Assembly: GCA_017305665.1 (NCBI GenBank)
Contig: JAFKKH010000032.1
Coordinates: 1-64,000, forward strand
DNA from: Hyphomicrobiales bacterium
GTDB taxonomy: Bacteria; Pseudomonadota; Alphaproteobacteria; Rhizobiales; Xanthobacteraceae
Reading direction: 5' to 3'
Length of the DNA stretch: 64,000 nt
A program made the position numbers and the translations under genes. Below are positions 25,360 through 34,037 of this stretch, one piece after another (the first letter of the stretch is position 1; the number at the start of each line of letters is the position of its first letter). A model generated the notes under the pieces. That model did not search any database. It saw only the letters and a list, made by a program, of their open reading frames with translations, and was not told the DNA's origin.

Positions 25360-25479
25360 TCACACTGCCATGGATGACGGCGCATCATCCAGGACGACAT
25401 GGATGATGGTGGTTGCGATGAGCAAATTTTTCGACATTACCCTCTAAATAAAATAGGTGAGGGAGTCCTGGAGGAATTG

Positions 25480-25773
25480 ATGCAGGAATGTATGTTCAGC
25501 GGGGAAGCACAAGACAACGAGGAGCATGTGATCCCCGCATTGGATTGCAGTCCCAATACAATCTGTGGGCGGAAACGCTGTACATACCCAATGGCACCAA
25601 CCTGCAGTACCGATACGTCAAGGTGCCGGTCCGCTCGTCAGACAACACGAAGTTCGGTGAAATCGAGAGCCGCATCTCGCAAGATTCAGTCGATCTTCAA
25701 GAGGTCTACCTGTGGGCTTTGAAGACACACATCGGCCTTCTCTTCCGTGATTCTCGACCAAAATTTCCGGATG
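25480..25773 (+). pseudogene. Frameshifted HNH-endonuclease remnant
   Basis: The first part, CMFSGEAQDNEEHVIPA, resembles the start of an HNH protein (C-x-x-G...EHVIPxWL). Around 25543-25550 the frame moves: two additional bases would separate CCC-GCA-TGG from TTG-CAG, and the continuation LQSQYNLWAETLYIPNG...LFRDSRPKF is in another frame. Similarity ends near 25773. The rest up to 25862 is featureless. It is probably a broken relative of the HNH family, not necessarily of the intact one on the other strand. Confidence 0.6.
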
Positions 25774-25862
25774 TGGACGCTACATCGTCGCCGGTCCTCG
25801 ACGGCTGTGAGTCAGGATGGGCCATCGGGCTGTCGTCAGGGCCAACAGACCACGTTCAAAAA

Positions 25863-27164
25863 TCAGCGAAAGGTGACTGCGCCCTGGTCCGCCTGAGCGG
25901 CCGCGACCGGATTCGCTGATGCGTCTTGTGCCCACTCGCCAAGGGTGTTCGCGCGCAATTCCTCCCACGCCCTATAGACTTTCTGCAGTTCCTCCACGAC
26001 CGGTCCGAATGACTTCTCGTCCGATATGCCCAACTCGCGGAAGCGCAGCGCCATCTGCACCGATTTTTCGATCCAAAGCATGGCAAGCAAGATTGTGCTG
26101 TGGCGCCTGCCGTCAGCATCGATCTGCTCCTTCGGATTAAGCGCTAACACGTGCCGCCAAAACAAGACGTAAAGCGTCCTTACAAAAGCCCAGTCGCTGT
26201 TATCTTTGGCCTGGCTGAAACGTAGTCGCTGCCTACCGTTTCGATGGTAGCGAAATTCTCCGGTAGCGTTTGAGATGAGTTGGGTCTGGACAAACTGGTT
26301 CAAATCGGCGGCTTTGCGCAGCTTTGGAATCCTCTTAAATCGAGGGATCGTTTTTTGATTGATCCACATGGCTAAGCTTTCGTCATCGCCGCAATTGCCC
26401 AACCAGAAGCTGGTCTGAGCGATCACGGTGGCGCCAGGGATCTGGAATTCCCCCCAGTCCTGTTTGATTTGGTAGTCGGTCCGCCCCATCATTGCTATCT
26501 GGCGATCCGGATCGTCGCTGAGGGCGAGCATCTCCTTTGGAAAGGGCATTCCGGCAAAGCGGAAAATTAAGCCGTCGAACGAGAGCGACAAGATCCGAAT
26601 ATTGTTGATTTTGAAAAACATGCCGGCCTGGCTTGTTCGGAATATTTGGTTGTCCAGGCTACTGAATCCGAAGCCCTTTGTGGCATCATTCGGATCCACG
26701 CTGATAATTGCGATCCGATCCTTTATCCCAATTCGCTGGTCGATCCGAAACTTCGGCGCGAACTCTTCCTTGTGCAGCATGTTGTACCCGAGCCAGAGCC
26801 CCACGCGCACTTTATCGAGCCAATCCAGTAGCCAGTAGCACTGCGAAACCGCGAGCGATTTTCCTGCCGACAAGGATTCGATCGCTTTCTTGGCGTGCTT
26901 CTCGAGCGTCTTCCCGTATTTCTGGTTGCATGGTTCGCAAGCCGTGAAGTGAAACGTGGACGCCGGTCTTACGACGTCGTTGCCGGTTATGGGGTCGCTC
27001 TCAATCTTGATCTTTCGATGGGGATCTCCAGTGGCGCGCAGCAGCCACATCGGGATGATGTGCTCGCGCGATCGGGCAGATTTGCCGACCGCCGTGCCGC
27101 AGAAGACGCAGTTCGACCAGCCCGGATCGCCGGCTGTGGTGCCACGCCGACCGGCACGCTTCAT
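25863..27164 (-). CDS. HNH endonuclease-like protein
   Basis: About 433 residues. The N-terminus holds CVFCGTAVGKSARSREHIIP (first cysteine pair and EH-IP histidine) and then FTACEPCNQKYGKTLE, giving the CxxC...H...CxxCN layout of an HNH zinc-finger nuclease. The large rest (residues 90-430) has no motif I recognise and could be a recognition or effector domain. ATG 27164 with AGGAAA upstream is the better start; TTG 27170 is in frame. It follows a triple 22-bp repeat in its upstream region. As the last gene of the island it may be a stand-alone restriction-like nuclease; this is inference. Confidence 0.75.
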   Translation of the reverse strand: MKRAGRRGTTAGDPGWSNCVFCGTAVGKSARSREHIIPMWLLRATGDPHRKIKIESDPITGNDVVRPASTFHFTACEPCNQKYGKTLEKHAKKAIESLSAGKSLAVSQCYWLLDWLDKVRVGLWLGYNMLHKEEFAPKFRIDQRIGIKDRIAIISVDPNDATKGFGFSSLDNQIFRTSQAGMFFKINNIRILSLSFDGLIFRFAGMPFPKEMLALSDDPDRQIAMMGRTDYQIKQDWGEFQIPGATVIAQTSFWLGNCGDDESLAMWINQKTIPRFKRIPKLRKAADLNQFVQTQLISNATGEFRYHRNGRQRLRFSQAKDNSDWAFVRTLYVLFWRHVLALNPKEQIDADGRRHSTILLAMLWIEKSVQMALRFRELGISDEKSFGPVVEELQKVYRAWEELRANTLGEWAQDASANPVAAAQADQGAVTFR

Positions 27165-27259
27165 GGGCAAATTTCCTGAAACACCCCCCTCGGATTTTTG
27201 CGCTCGAAAAAATTGCGGAAAAAAGAGGGGAAATTTGCGAGTTGGATCAAAGGGAAGTT

Positions 27260-27326
27260 AAATCGAGTCGTTCTCAAAACGAAATCGATTCGTTCTTAAA
27301 GCGGAAATCGAGTCGTTTTCAAAGTG
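27260..27326. repeat. Three tandem 22-23-bp repeats upstream of the HNH gene
   Basis: Units start at 27260, 27282 and 27305 and follow the pattern aaatcga(g/t)tcgtt(c/t)t(c/t)aaa(a/g)(c/t)g. They lie about 95-165 bases before the HNH start. They could be operator sites for an unknown regulator or short iterons. Confidence 0.6.
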
Positions 27327-27518
27327 TCTGCACATAACTGCAGAAGCGTTGTTGGCCCCGGCGGGACTAGAGTCAGCAACCAAGCCGATATGAGCGGCCA
27401 ATTCTAACCATTGAAGCTATAGCGGGAGGGACGGTACTCGCTTCCAGTCCAGACATATGCGGCATTGAGTCCAGTTTGGATGGCAGAAGTCCAAACTTAT
27501 ATGGCGCCCAACAGCAAA

Positions 27519-27562
27519 TGGCGCGCCATTCAGAATAAAACTACGAGTATGTAATTGAAGTT
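27519..27562. repeat. Dispersed repeat copy B
   Basis: Its first 22 bases are identical to 8492-8513 and the rest (…attgaagtt) is related. Both copies lie in the same orientation, about 19 kb apart, on either side of the sugar-acid and defence-like genes. Confidence 0.6.
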
Positions 27563-27754
27563 CAGATGTAATTTTCAGACCCGAGGTCAGGGCTCCAAGC
27601 TAGTTTCCTAAGCTCTCTCCGTCGAGTTCGCATCGCGCATGTAGATATTCCGTGTCGTCGTCTTGGTGGCGTGCGCGCCGGAACTCAACAGATCGTCATG
27701 CGATGCTCCGGCGCCGGCGGCTTCAGTGGTGCCGCCGGCCTTGCTATCCATGTT

Positions 27755-28291
27755 CCAGACGGATTGCCTCGCGCTTGGCTTCGGTAACCTCGCGGATCAG
27801 GTTCTTTGGTCGTGGATCGCGCGCATGCCGCGATGCCGCCGCCCCAGGATGCCTTCACCATCACGGGATTACCGGTCTCCTCGGCGAGCCGCGCAATCTC
27901 GGCCGGGCGTCCGGCAGCGGATCGGTGGCGGGCACGACGGCACGCCGATCGAAATGGCGGGATTGCGCGCTGCCACCTTGTTGCCAAGCTGGCGCATCGT
28001 TTCCGGCTTCGGCCCGATGCCGGTGGTGCCGGCGGCCGCGCAGGCCTCGGCGAATTCCGAGCTTCAGACTACAATCCGTAGTGATCGACAGGTAGCTCTC
28101 GATCGGGCCGAGATCGCGGGCAAGATGCGATCCGCGACCGACCCGGTAGCTTTCGTCAGCTTTGAACCCGTGCAGCGCCAGTTTGTCTTCCTCTGCCCAT
28201 ATCGCGACTGCTTTCAGACCGAGTTCGTTGGCCGCGCGGAACACGCGAATAGCAATATCGGTAGGTTGGCGACAAGGATCTTGGAAATGGG
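27755..28291 (-). pseudogene. Pyruvate carboxylase (biotin-carboxylase domain) remnant
   Basis: Three minus-strand frames give consecutive pieces of a pyruvate carboxylase N-terminus: ISKILVAN in one frame, then IAIRVFRAANELGLKAVAIW with WAEEDKLALHGFKADES and ARDLGPIESYLSI in another, and LAEETGNPVMVKASWGGG and LIREVTEAKREAI further on. At least three frameshifts and an early end make it non-functional. The rest of the gene (transcarboxylase, carrier) is missing. An intact, unrelated biotin carboxylase is encoded at 34038-35417. Confidence 0.75.
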
Positions 28292-28522
28292 CACTTCTGC
28301 GCGTTGATGACAAAGACGTCCTAGAGCCCTCCTGCACCCATTCGTAGACAACTGCCGGACAATGCGAGTCGAGGGCCGGCCAACGGCTGTCCTTTCCACA
28401 AACCGCACCGCTGATGGAGTCACCTGGGTTGCCGAACCATAGTGTTCGGCCTCAAAACCTACAGTGCGCTAAACACGATGAAAGCAAGCCAATCACGCGT
28501 CCCATAGATATCGCGTCGTCCT

Positions 28523-29980
28523 CTAGCCTCCCAGACCGCCGATATGAAAGCTTTTCATTTCGAGATATTCTTCAATTCCAAGCTGAGAGCCTTCGCGGCC
28601 CAGGCCGGATTGTTTTACGCCGCCAAACGGCGCGACTTCTGTGGAAATCGAACCGGTGTTGAGGCCCACCATTCCAAATTCGAGGGTCTCGGCAATGCGC
28701 CATGAGCGTTTCAGGTTCTGAGTATAGAAGTAGGCCGCAAGACCGTAAGGCGTGCCATTCGCGATGGAGAGAGCCTCTTCGTCGGTCTTGAACCTGAAAA
28801 GCGGCGCGATAGGTCCGAAGGTCTCTTCGCGCGCGAGTTCCATTTCGACCGTCACGTTTCCCAAAACGGTAGGGGCTGCATATTGTTTGCCTACGGCCAC
28901 CGTTTTTGCTTGCGCCACCAATTGAGCGCCTTTTTGCAGGGCGTCCGAAACATGCCGGTTGATTTTGGCCAAGGCTGCCTCGTTGATCATGGGACCAATA
29001 TCGATCCCTTGAACAAGTCCGGGACCGACCTTCATTGCAACCACTCGTTCACTGAGCTTTGCAGAAAACTCGTCATAGATACCGTCTTGCACCAGGATGC
29101 GATTGGCGCAAACACAGGTTTGTCCGCCATTTCTAAATTTCGAGGCGATCACTCCTTCGATTGCCAGATCGATATCGGCATCGTCGAATACGATGAACGG
29201 CGCGTTTCCACCCAGTTCGAGGCTGAGACGCTTAACACTGTCGGCCGCTCCTCGCATTAGCAACGAACCGATCCGCGTCGAGCCGGTGAACGAAATCTTC
29301 CTAACCGTCGGATTGCTTATCAGCTCTTCGCCGATCGCTTGCGGCATTCCCGTCACCACATTGATGACGCCCTTGGGTATCCCGGCTCTCTCGGCCAGTA
29401 CTGCAATCGCCAGTGCCGAGTATGGCGTCAGGTCGGATGGCTTGATGACGACCGTGCAACCCGCCGCGAGGGCGGGTGCTACCTTGCGGGTTATCATCGC
29501 CGTGGGGAAGTTCCAGGGCGTGATGATCGCACAGACGCCGACGGGCTCCTTCAAAACGAGAATCCGTCGGTCCGGCGTCGGCGAGGGGATGGTCATTCCC
29601 CCAATGCGGCGGGCTTCCTCCGAAAACCACTTTATAAACGATGCGCCATACCGGATCTCGTCTCTTGCCTCGGCAAGCGGTTTTCCCTGCTCGGACGTGA
29701 GGATGAGCGCAAGGTCGTCTAGATTTTCGATGACGAGATTGTACCACGCCGCCAGCAACTCCGCGCGCCGCCCATGCGTCGTCTTCTTCCAGTCCACGAA
29801 CGTTCTCTCCGCTGCCGCGATGGCGGCTTTGGTATCCGCGCCGTCCATATCGGGTACCGTTCCAAGCGCGGTCTGATCCGAAGGATCGATCACTTCGATC
29901 CTTTTGTTCGCATTTCCCGCTCGCCAGATGCCGTCGATGAGGCCGGACTGTCTAAGAAGGCCAGGATCCTTGAGTTTCAT
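28523..29980 (-). CDS. gabD: NAD(P)-dependent succinate-semialdehyde dehydrogenase-type aldehyde dehydrogenase
   Basis: A 485-residue aldehyde dehydrogenase. TPWNFPTAMITRKVAPAL, the glycine motif FTGSTRIG, the base glutamate in LELGGNAPF and the nucleophile cysteine in GGQTCVCANR are present; the paired CVC and FGGVKQSGLGREGS end are typical of GabD. It would oxidise a semialdehyde to the acid in the cytoplasm. A ribosome site (GGAG) precedes ATG 29980. It lies 14 bases after the TtuC-like gene. Beside a kinase and a class-III aminotransferase-fold enzyme, the true substrate could be a product of phospho-lyase chemistry rather than succinate semialdehyde. Confidence 0.88.
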   Translation of the reverse strand: MKLKDPGLLRQSGLIDGIWRAGNANKRIEVIDPSDQTALGTVPDMDGADTKAAIAAAERTFVDWKKTTHGRRAELLAAWYNLVIENLDDLALILTSEQGKPLAEARDEIRYGASFIKWFSEEARRIGGMTIPSPTPDRRILVLKEPVGVCAIITPWNFPTAMITRKVAPALAAGCTVVIKPSDLTPYSALAIAVLAERAGIPKGVINVVTGMPQAIGEELISNPTVRKISFTGSTRIGSLLMRGAADSVKRLSLELGGNAPFIVFDDADIDLAIEGVIASKFRNGGQTCVCANRILVQDGIYDEFSAKLSERVVAMKVGPGLVQGIDIGPMINEAALAKINRHVSDALQKGAQLVAQAKTVAVGKQYAAPTVLGNVTVEMELAREETFGPIAPLFRFKTDEEALSIANGTPYGLAAYFYTQNLKRSWRIAETLEFGMVGLNTGSISTEVAPFGGVKQSGLGREGSQLGIEEYLEMKSFHIGGLGG

Positions 29981-29994
29981 CTTCTACTCCGTCC

Positions 29995-31038
29995 CTATTC
30001 GAGCGCGGCAAGAACCGTTGTCTTAATTCGGTCGGTCTTGTCCTTGCCTGGCGCCGTGCCGACGCCCTGCGCCGTCGTCTTTTCAAGCGCGGCCATGATC
30101 CGCGAAGCCGCGGAATGCTCCCCCAGATGGTCCAGCATCATCGCTGCCGACCAGATCGTCGCTATCGGGTTGGCTATACCCAGGTGAGCGATATCCGGCG
30201 CCGAGCCGTGGACCGGTTCGAACATAGACGGGCCATTGCGGTGCGGATCGATGTTGGCGGACGCAGCAAATCCTAGTCCACCTTGTATCGCGGCACCGAT
30301 ATCCGTCAGAATGTCTCCGAATAGGTTGGAAGCGACGACGACATCCAGGCTTGCAGGCGCCATCACCATCCGTGCGGCCATCGCGTCGATATGGTATCTC
30401 TCCACTTCGACATCTGGATATTCGCGAGAGAGTTCATCCGTCATATCGTCCCAAAATACCATCGAGTGCTTCTGGGCATTGGACTTCGTCACGGAAGCCA
30501 GCTTTCCTCGACGCCTTCGAGCCTGCTCGAACGCGTATCTCAGTATCCGCTCGACGCCGGACCGTGTGAAAACGGCCGTTTCGATGGCGACCTCGTTCGG
30601 TTGTCCTTGATGAACCCTGCCTCCGGCACCGGAATACTCACCCTCAGAATTTTCCCGAACACAGAGAATATCGAAATTCGGCGATCGAAGAGGTCCTTCG
30701 ACACCTGCAAGAAGGCGATGCGGCCGGACATTCGCGTACTGAACGAATGCCTTGCGAATTGGCAATAGCAATCCGTGCAGCGAAACCGAGTCGGGGACCT
30801 TGACGGGCCAACCTACCGCTCCCAGCAGAATTGCATCGAAAGGACGGAGCGTTTCGATGCCGTCCGCCGGCATCATCTCGCCCGTTTGCAGGTAGTAGTC
30901 ACAGGACCAGGGAAATGTGACCTGAGACAGTGAAAAACCAGATTGCGCCGCAACCTTTGTAAGGACATCCCACGCGGCCATCGTCATCGGTTTTCCGATC
31001 CCATCGCCAGGGATAACCGCAAGGTTGTAATTCTTCAT
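29995..31038 (-). CDS. Tartrate dehydrogenase/isopropylmalate dehydrogenase family protein (TtuC-like)
   Basis: A 347-residue beta-decarboxylating dehydrogenase. IPGDGIG starts the chain; CVRENSEGEYSG near residue 125, the catalytic VTKSNAQKHSM lysine, the metal aspartates in DVVVASNLFGDILTD and the cofactor loop EPVHGSAPDIAHLGIANP match tartrate/D-malate dehydrogenases rather than LeuB. The reaction would be NAD-dependent oxidation with or without CO2 loss of tartrate, malate or a related 2-hydroxy acid. ATG 31038 has GGGGAAG upstream. It is followed by the aldehyde dehydrogenase. The cluster context leaves the natural substrate open. Confidence 0.85.
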   Translation of the reverse strand: MKNYNLAVIPGDGIGKPMTMAAWDVLTKVAAQSGFSLSQVTFPWSCDYYLQTGEMMPADGIETLRPFDAILLGAVGWPVKVPDSVSLHGLLLPIRKAFVQYANVRPHRLLAGVEGPLRSPNFDILCVRENSEGEYSGAGGRVHQGQPNEVAIETAVFTRSGVERILRYAFEQARRRRGKLASVTKSNAQKHSMVFWDDMTDELSREYPDVEVERYHIDAMAARMVMAPASLDVVVASNLFGDILTDIGAAIQGGLGFAASANIDPHRNGPSMFEPVHGSAPDIAHLGIANPIATIWSAAMMLDHLGEHSAASRIMAALEKTTAQGVGTAPGKDKTDRIKTTVLAALE

Positions 31039-31076
31039 AATACTTCCCCATACATACCTATGAATGCCGGTTGCAA

Positions 31077-31086
31077 TGTGATCAGA
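31077..31086. promoter_or_regulatory. Near-match TGTGATCA(G)A operator
   Basis: TGTGATCAGA in the 92-base gap before the TtuC-like gene matches nine of ten bases of the palindrome TGTGATCACA found at 33796, 39760 and 39935. It may be a weak site for the same GntR regulator. Confidence 0.35.
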
Positions 31087-31130
31087 CGATCAGAGGCATC
31101 TCGCCCCTCAAGAATTCGGCTCGTCAATTC

Positions 31131-32474
31131 TTATGATCGGACCGCAACGTTGATGGATTGCACCAATGCGCTCTCGATCACTTTCAGAAATTGAGCGACG
31201 TGCTCTTCTTTGCAAATCAACGGAGGCCGAATTTTCAGCGAGTCTTCGTTTTCGCCGGTAGTGCTGATCAACACTCTTTCGTTGCGCATAATATTGACAA
31301 CGTTCAATGCCATAGATCGCCGGCGGACCGCTTTGTCGTCGGGCAGGCCGATGTCCACTCCGAAGAACAGGCCAGCATTTCTTATGGCGCGGATGCCAAT
31401 AGATTTCGCGGCCAATGCTTCCAATCCGGATTTTATGAGACCACTCATAGCAACGGCATTGTGAAGTATGTTTTCCCGCTGCAAGATCGTCATAACGGCA
31501 GCGGCTGCCGCAATCCCCACCGTATTGCCTGCGAATGTGTTCGAGTAACGTGCAGCGGCGCCGAACCGGTCCATCGGCTGGCGACGTCCTACCACTGCCC
31601 CGATCGGAAACCCGTTGCCCATCGGTTTGCCCAATGTCACCAGATCGGGAATGACGCCATGGCGCTCAAATCCCCACATGTGCTCGCCGGTGCGACCAAA
31701 CCCTGGCTGGACCTCGTCCGAAATGTACAAGCCACCAGCCTCCTGGACCGCAGATACACCGCCAGCGATGAATCCGCGCGGGTCTACCCAAACTCCATCG
31801 CTTGAAAAGATGCTGTCGATCAAAAGCGCGGCGACGCCTATTCCCCGCCGATTGAGATCGTGGATGGCTGCCCGTACCTCGGCCTCGAAAAACCCCGCCG
31901 CTTGAGACTCTGGAATGCCTGCCGGTCCGGGAAGCCTTACCATGCGAACCGATGGGCTCAGCTTCACCGCATCGCCCAGGTTGGGGGATACGGACGATGT
32001 CGCTGCACTCGTACCGTGATATGCGTAAGACGAAACGAGCACCCCTTCATGACCGCTGACCAGACGCGCGATGCGGAGTGCCAGATCGTTGGATTCGCTA
32101 CCCGTGCATGTGAATACCACCCTGTCCAGCTGATGCGGGAAGGTTGCGGTCAGGCGTTCCGCATAGTCGACAAGCTTGGGTTCGAGGTAGCGCGTATTGG
32201 CGCTGATGAGATTGGCCTGCTCGGCCATGGCGGCGTTGACCTCGCTGTTGCAGTGTCCCACGCATGGCACATTATTATAGAAATCGAGATATGACTGGCC
32301 GTCCGGATCGTACAGCCACATCCCCTCTGCGCGGACGAAATGGACCGGCCTACGATATTGCAAGCGATAGGAAGAGCCCAAGACACTGTCGCGCCGGCCG
32401 ATCAGCTCCGCTTCGCGTTGAGGAACCTCGGCTTCTCCAGGGGTGTATCTGTTCGGCATAAGATCTTTAGACAT
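31131..32474 (-). CDS. Class-III aminotransferase-fold PLP enzyme (phospho-lyase candidate)
   Basis: About 447 residues from ATG 32474, set by AGGTGG five bases upstream. The PLP sites are visible: TCTGSESNDLALR, SYAYHG, DEVQPGFGRTG and the Schiff-base lysine in TLGKPMGNGFPIG (near K283). FYNNVPCVGH and the overall length are shared with ethanolamine-phosphate and phosphohydroxylysine phospho-lyases (AGXT2L family). The next gene upstream encodes an APH-type kinase, the partner expected for such a phospho-lyase. If so, it would remove phosphate and ammonia to give an aldehyde. A standard omega-transaminase is the alternative. Confidence 0.85.
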   Translation of the reverse strand: MSKDLMPNRYTPGEAEVPQREAELIGRRDSVLGSSYRLQYRRPVHFVRAEGMWLYDPDGQSYLDFYNNVPCVGHCNSEVNAAMAEQANLISANTRYLEPKLVDYAERLTATFPHQLDRVVFTCTGSESNDLALRIARLVSGHEGVLVSSYAYHGTSAATSSVSPNLGDAVKLSPSVRMVRLPGPAGIPESQAAGFFEAEVRAAIHDLNRRGIGVAALLIDSIFSSDGVWVDPRGFIAGGVSAVQEAGGLYISDEVQPGFGRTGEHMWGFERHGVIPDLVTLGKPMGNGFPIGAVVGRRQPMDRFGAAARYSNTFAGNTVGIAAAAAVMTILQRENILHNAVAMSGLIKSGLEALAAKSIGIRAIRNAGLFFGVDIGLPDDKAVRRRSMALNVVNIMRNERVLISTTGENEDSLKIRPPLICKEEHVAQFLKVIESALVQSINVAVRS

Positions 32475-32555
32475 TGTTTCCACCTACTTGAGAGCGACGA
32501 GAATTTGTTGCGAGTTGCTGCTCCAGTTCGATCGAACGGTAGTCGACCGAAAGGG

Positions 32556-33731
32556 TCATGCTTTCATGCAGCCGCGCATTCCGGATACCGCAGCGGTCAC
32601 TGTCGCTTCCGCCATCGCGGGACTTAATGACGATAGGAATGCGAGACCTTTTTCGGCTCTTGCGACGTTCTTCTTGATGTAGGCCGCATCTTCCGGGAAG
32701 AGTTCCGCCCGCCAGCAATTGATGAGGATAAGCGCGCTCTGGCGGGCCTTCATAAGGCCGACGAGTATGCTCGCCTCGAGTTCGGTGAGTGGACAAGCAG
32801 CTGCATAGCCCGCAATGAGGTGCTCCGCACCTCCCAACGCCAGGTCGGAATCCGTTACGAAATGACTGGATGCGATTGCGAGATCCTGTATCTGCGGCCC
32901 CCAGCCGCCGTCGCCAAAATCAATGAAAGCTATTCCGCGATCAGTCAGAAAACTGTTGTAAGGGCTTGGATCGTTGTGCGTGACCTGCCACACCAAGTCT
33001 TGCAGATGACGCTCGATGCGTTCGTTGAACTCCTGTAACGCAGCATTCACCAACTTCGCGACGGAGCCATGGGGTAGATATCTCGCAAACTCTCCCAGCC
33101 TCGACCAGCATTTCACATTCCAGAGAACCGGCCTATGCTTTCCGGGCGCATCGGAAAGTTTCAAGGCCTTTCCCATCTCGGCAAGCGCCCGGCCCATCCT
33201 GAAAAGCACATCTGGAGAAGAATTCACTTCTTGCAGCGAAACTCCGGAAAGACGCTCTTGCAGATAGCCACAGATACCGGGCTCTTCGAACATCAGCGAT
33301 CCGCGCCGGGTTCGCAGGATTTGAGGAACGACAAATCCCGTCGCTGTTTCCAGGCCAGCTATCACCGAAGATTGGAAATGGAAGCTCTCCAGTGCGACAG
33401 GCTGTGAAGAAGTCTTCAGGATGAACTGGCGACCGTCCGCAAGCGTTGCAGCAGCCGTATGCTCGACCTCCGACGACAGGGCCGTTACAGATCCTGCAAA
33501 ATCATAATGGCGCTCGAGCGCGTCGATCAAAAGCCGTGGCTCGACGTCTTCCGCCCTTGTAGCAAGGTTAATGGAAGCTTCCTGGAAATAGATTTCGTCC
33601 AGTTCGTGGCGCGCCGTCTGTCCAGTGTCACCCCGTATTTTTTGGCCGGGCATCTTGGGGGCTTCGTTTGGCGAATAACCGTCATCATAAGCGTTCAAGA
33701 TCACACCCCTCTCGTCCTCTAGTTGATTCAA
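32556..33731 (-). CDS. APH-type small-molecule kinase (hydroxylysine-kinase-like)
   Basis: About 391 residues. The phosphotransferase catalytic loop is VTHNDPSPYNSFL (near residue 260) and the metal site is FIDFGDGGWGP; FILKTSS supplies the ATP lysine. This is the aminoglycoside-phosphotransferase/choline-kinase fold. With a class-III aminotransferase-fold enzyme next in the operon it resembles hydroxylysine kinase plus phospho-lyase rather than antibiotic resistance. The start is unsure: TTG 33731 opens the frame, but TTG 33698, seven bases after GAGGGG, is also good, and the first 45 residues look unconserved. A TGTGATCACA palindrome lies upstream. Confidence 0.82.
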   Translation of the reverse strand: MNQLEDERGVILNAYDDGYSPNEAPKMPGQKIRGDTGQTARHELDEIYFQEASINLATRAEDVEPRLLIDALERHYDFAGSVTALSSEVEHTAAATLADGRQFILKTSSQPVALESFHFQSSVIAGLETATGFVVPQILRTRRGSLMFEEPGICGYLQERLSGVSLQEVNSSPDVLFRMGRALAEMGKALKLSDAPGKHRPVLWNVKCWSRLGEFARYLPHGSVAKLVNAALQEFNERIERHLQDLVWQVTHNDPSPYNSFLTDRGIAFIDFGDGGWGPQIQDLAIASSHFVTDSDLALGGAEHLIAGYAAACPLTELEASILVGLMKARQSALILINCWRAELFPEDAAYIKKNVARAEKGLAFLSSLSPAMAEATVTAAVSGMRGCMKA

Positions 33732-34037
33732 GACGCGATCGTCGTGGGCCGTCGGCTAAATTCGCATCCGACTACCTGCGGTCGTTCTTGCGATCTGTGA
33801 TCACATATCTCACTTTTGGGGTTATTCCAAGCTGCAAAATAATCTTCTGAATTTCCGACAAAGGTCGGCGAAACCGGGTCAGAAGGGACAACAGCGGCAT
33901 AAGCCCATCGCTCAGGCTCCCAATTGCAGGGCCGCGCAACGAATAGCCGTCAAAAGCACCTGGGCCGAGTGAATGGCAGCGTGGAGTGTCTTACTCAGGC
34001 AGACATCATGCTGCTCGAAGCAATAAGCTTCCGTTCG
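33732..34037. other. Intergenic region with GntR-type site
   Basis: The 306 bases between the kinase gene and the biotin carboxylase gene, both read leftwards, hold the kinase operon promoter and the palindrome at 33796-33805. I see no small gene or terminator. Confidence 0.5.
33796..33805. promoter_or_regulatory. TGTGATCACA operator upstream of the kinase operon
   Basis: A perfect ten-base palindrome 65 bases before the kinase gene. The same sequence is found at 39760-39769 and 39935-39944. It probably binds the GntR protein encoded at 42913-43629. Confidence 0.6.

Larger units (their letters stand above)
27171..28522. other. Gene-poor, decayed interval
   Basis: About 1.35 kb without an intact gene. 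It holds the HNH promoter region with three 22-bp repeats (27260-27326), a dispersed repeat copy (27519-27562) and a multiply frameshifted pyruvate-carboxylase remnant (27755-28291). It looks like the scarred right border of the accessory island. Confidence 0.6.

Noticed and set aside
32556-33731. Aminoglycoside resistance kinase
   Set aside because: Although the fold is APH, the operon with a phospho-lyase-like PLP enzyme and a semialdehyde dehydrogenase favours a catabolic kinase.
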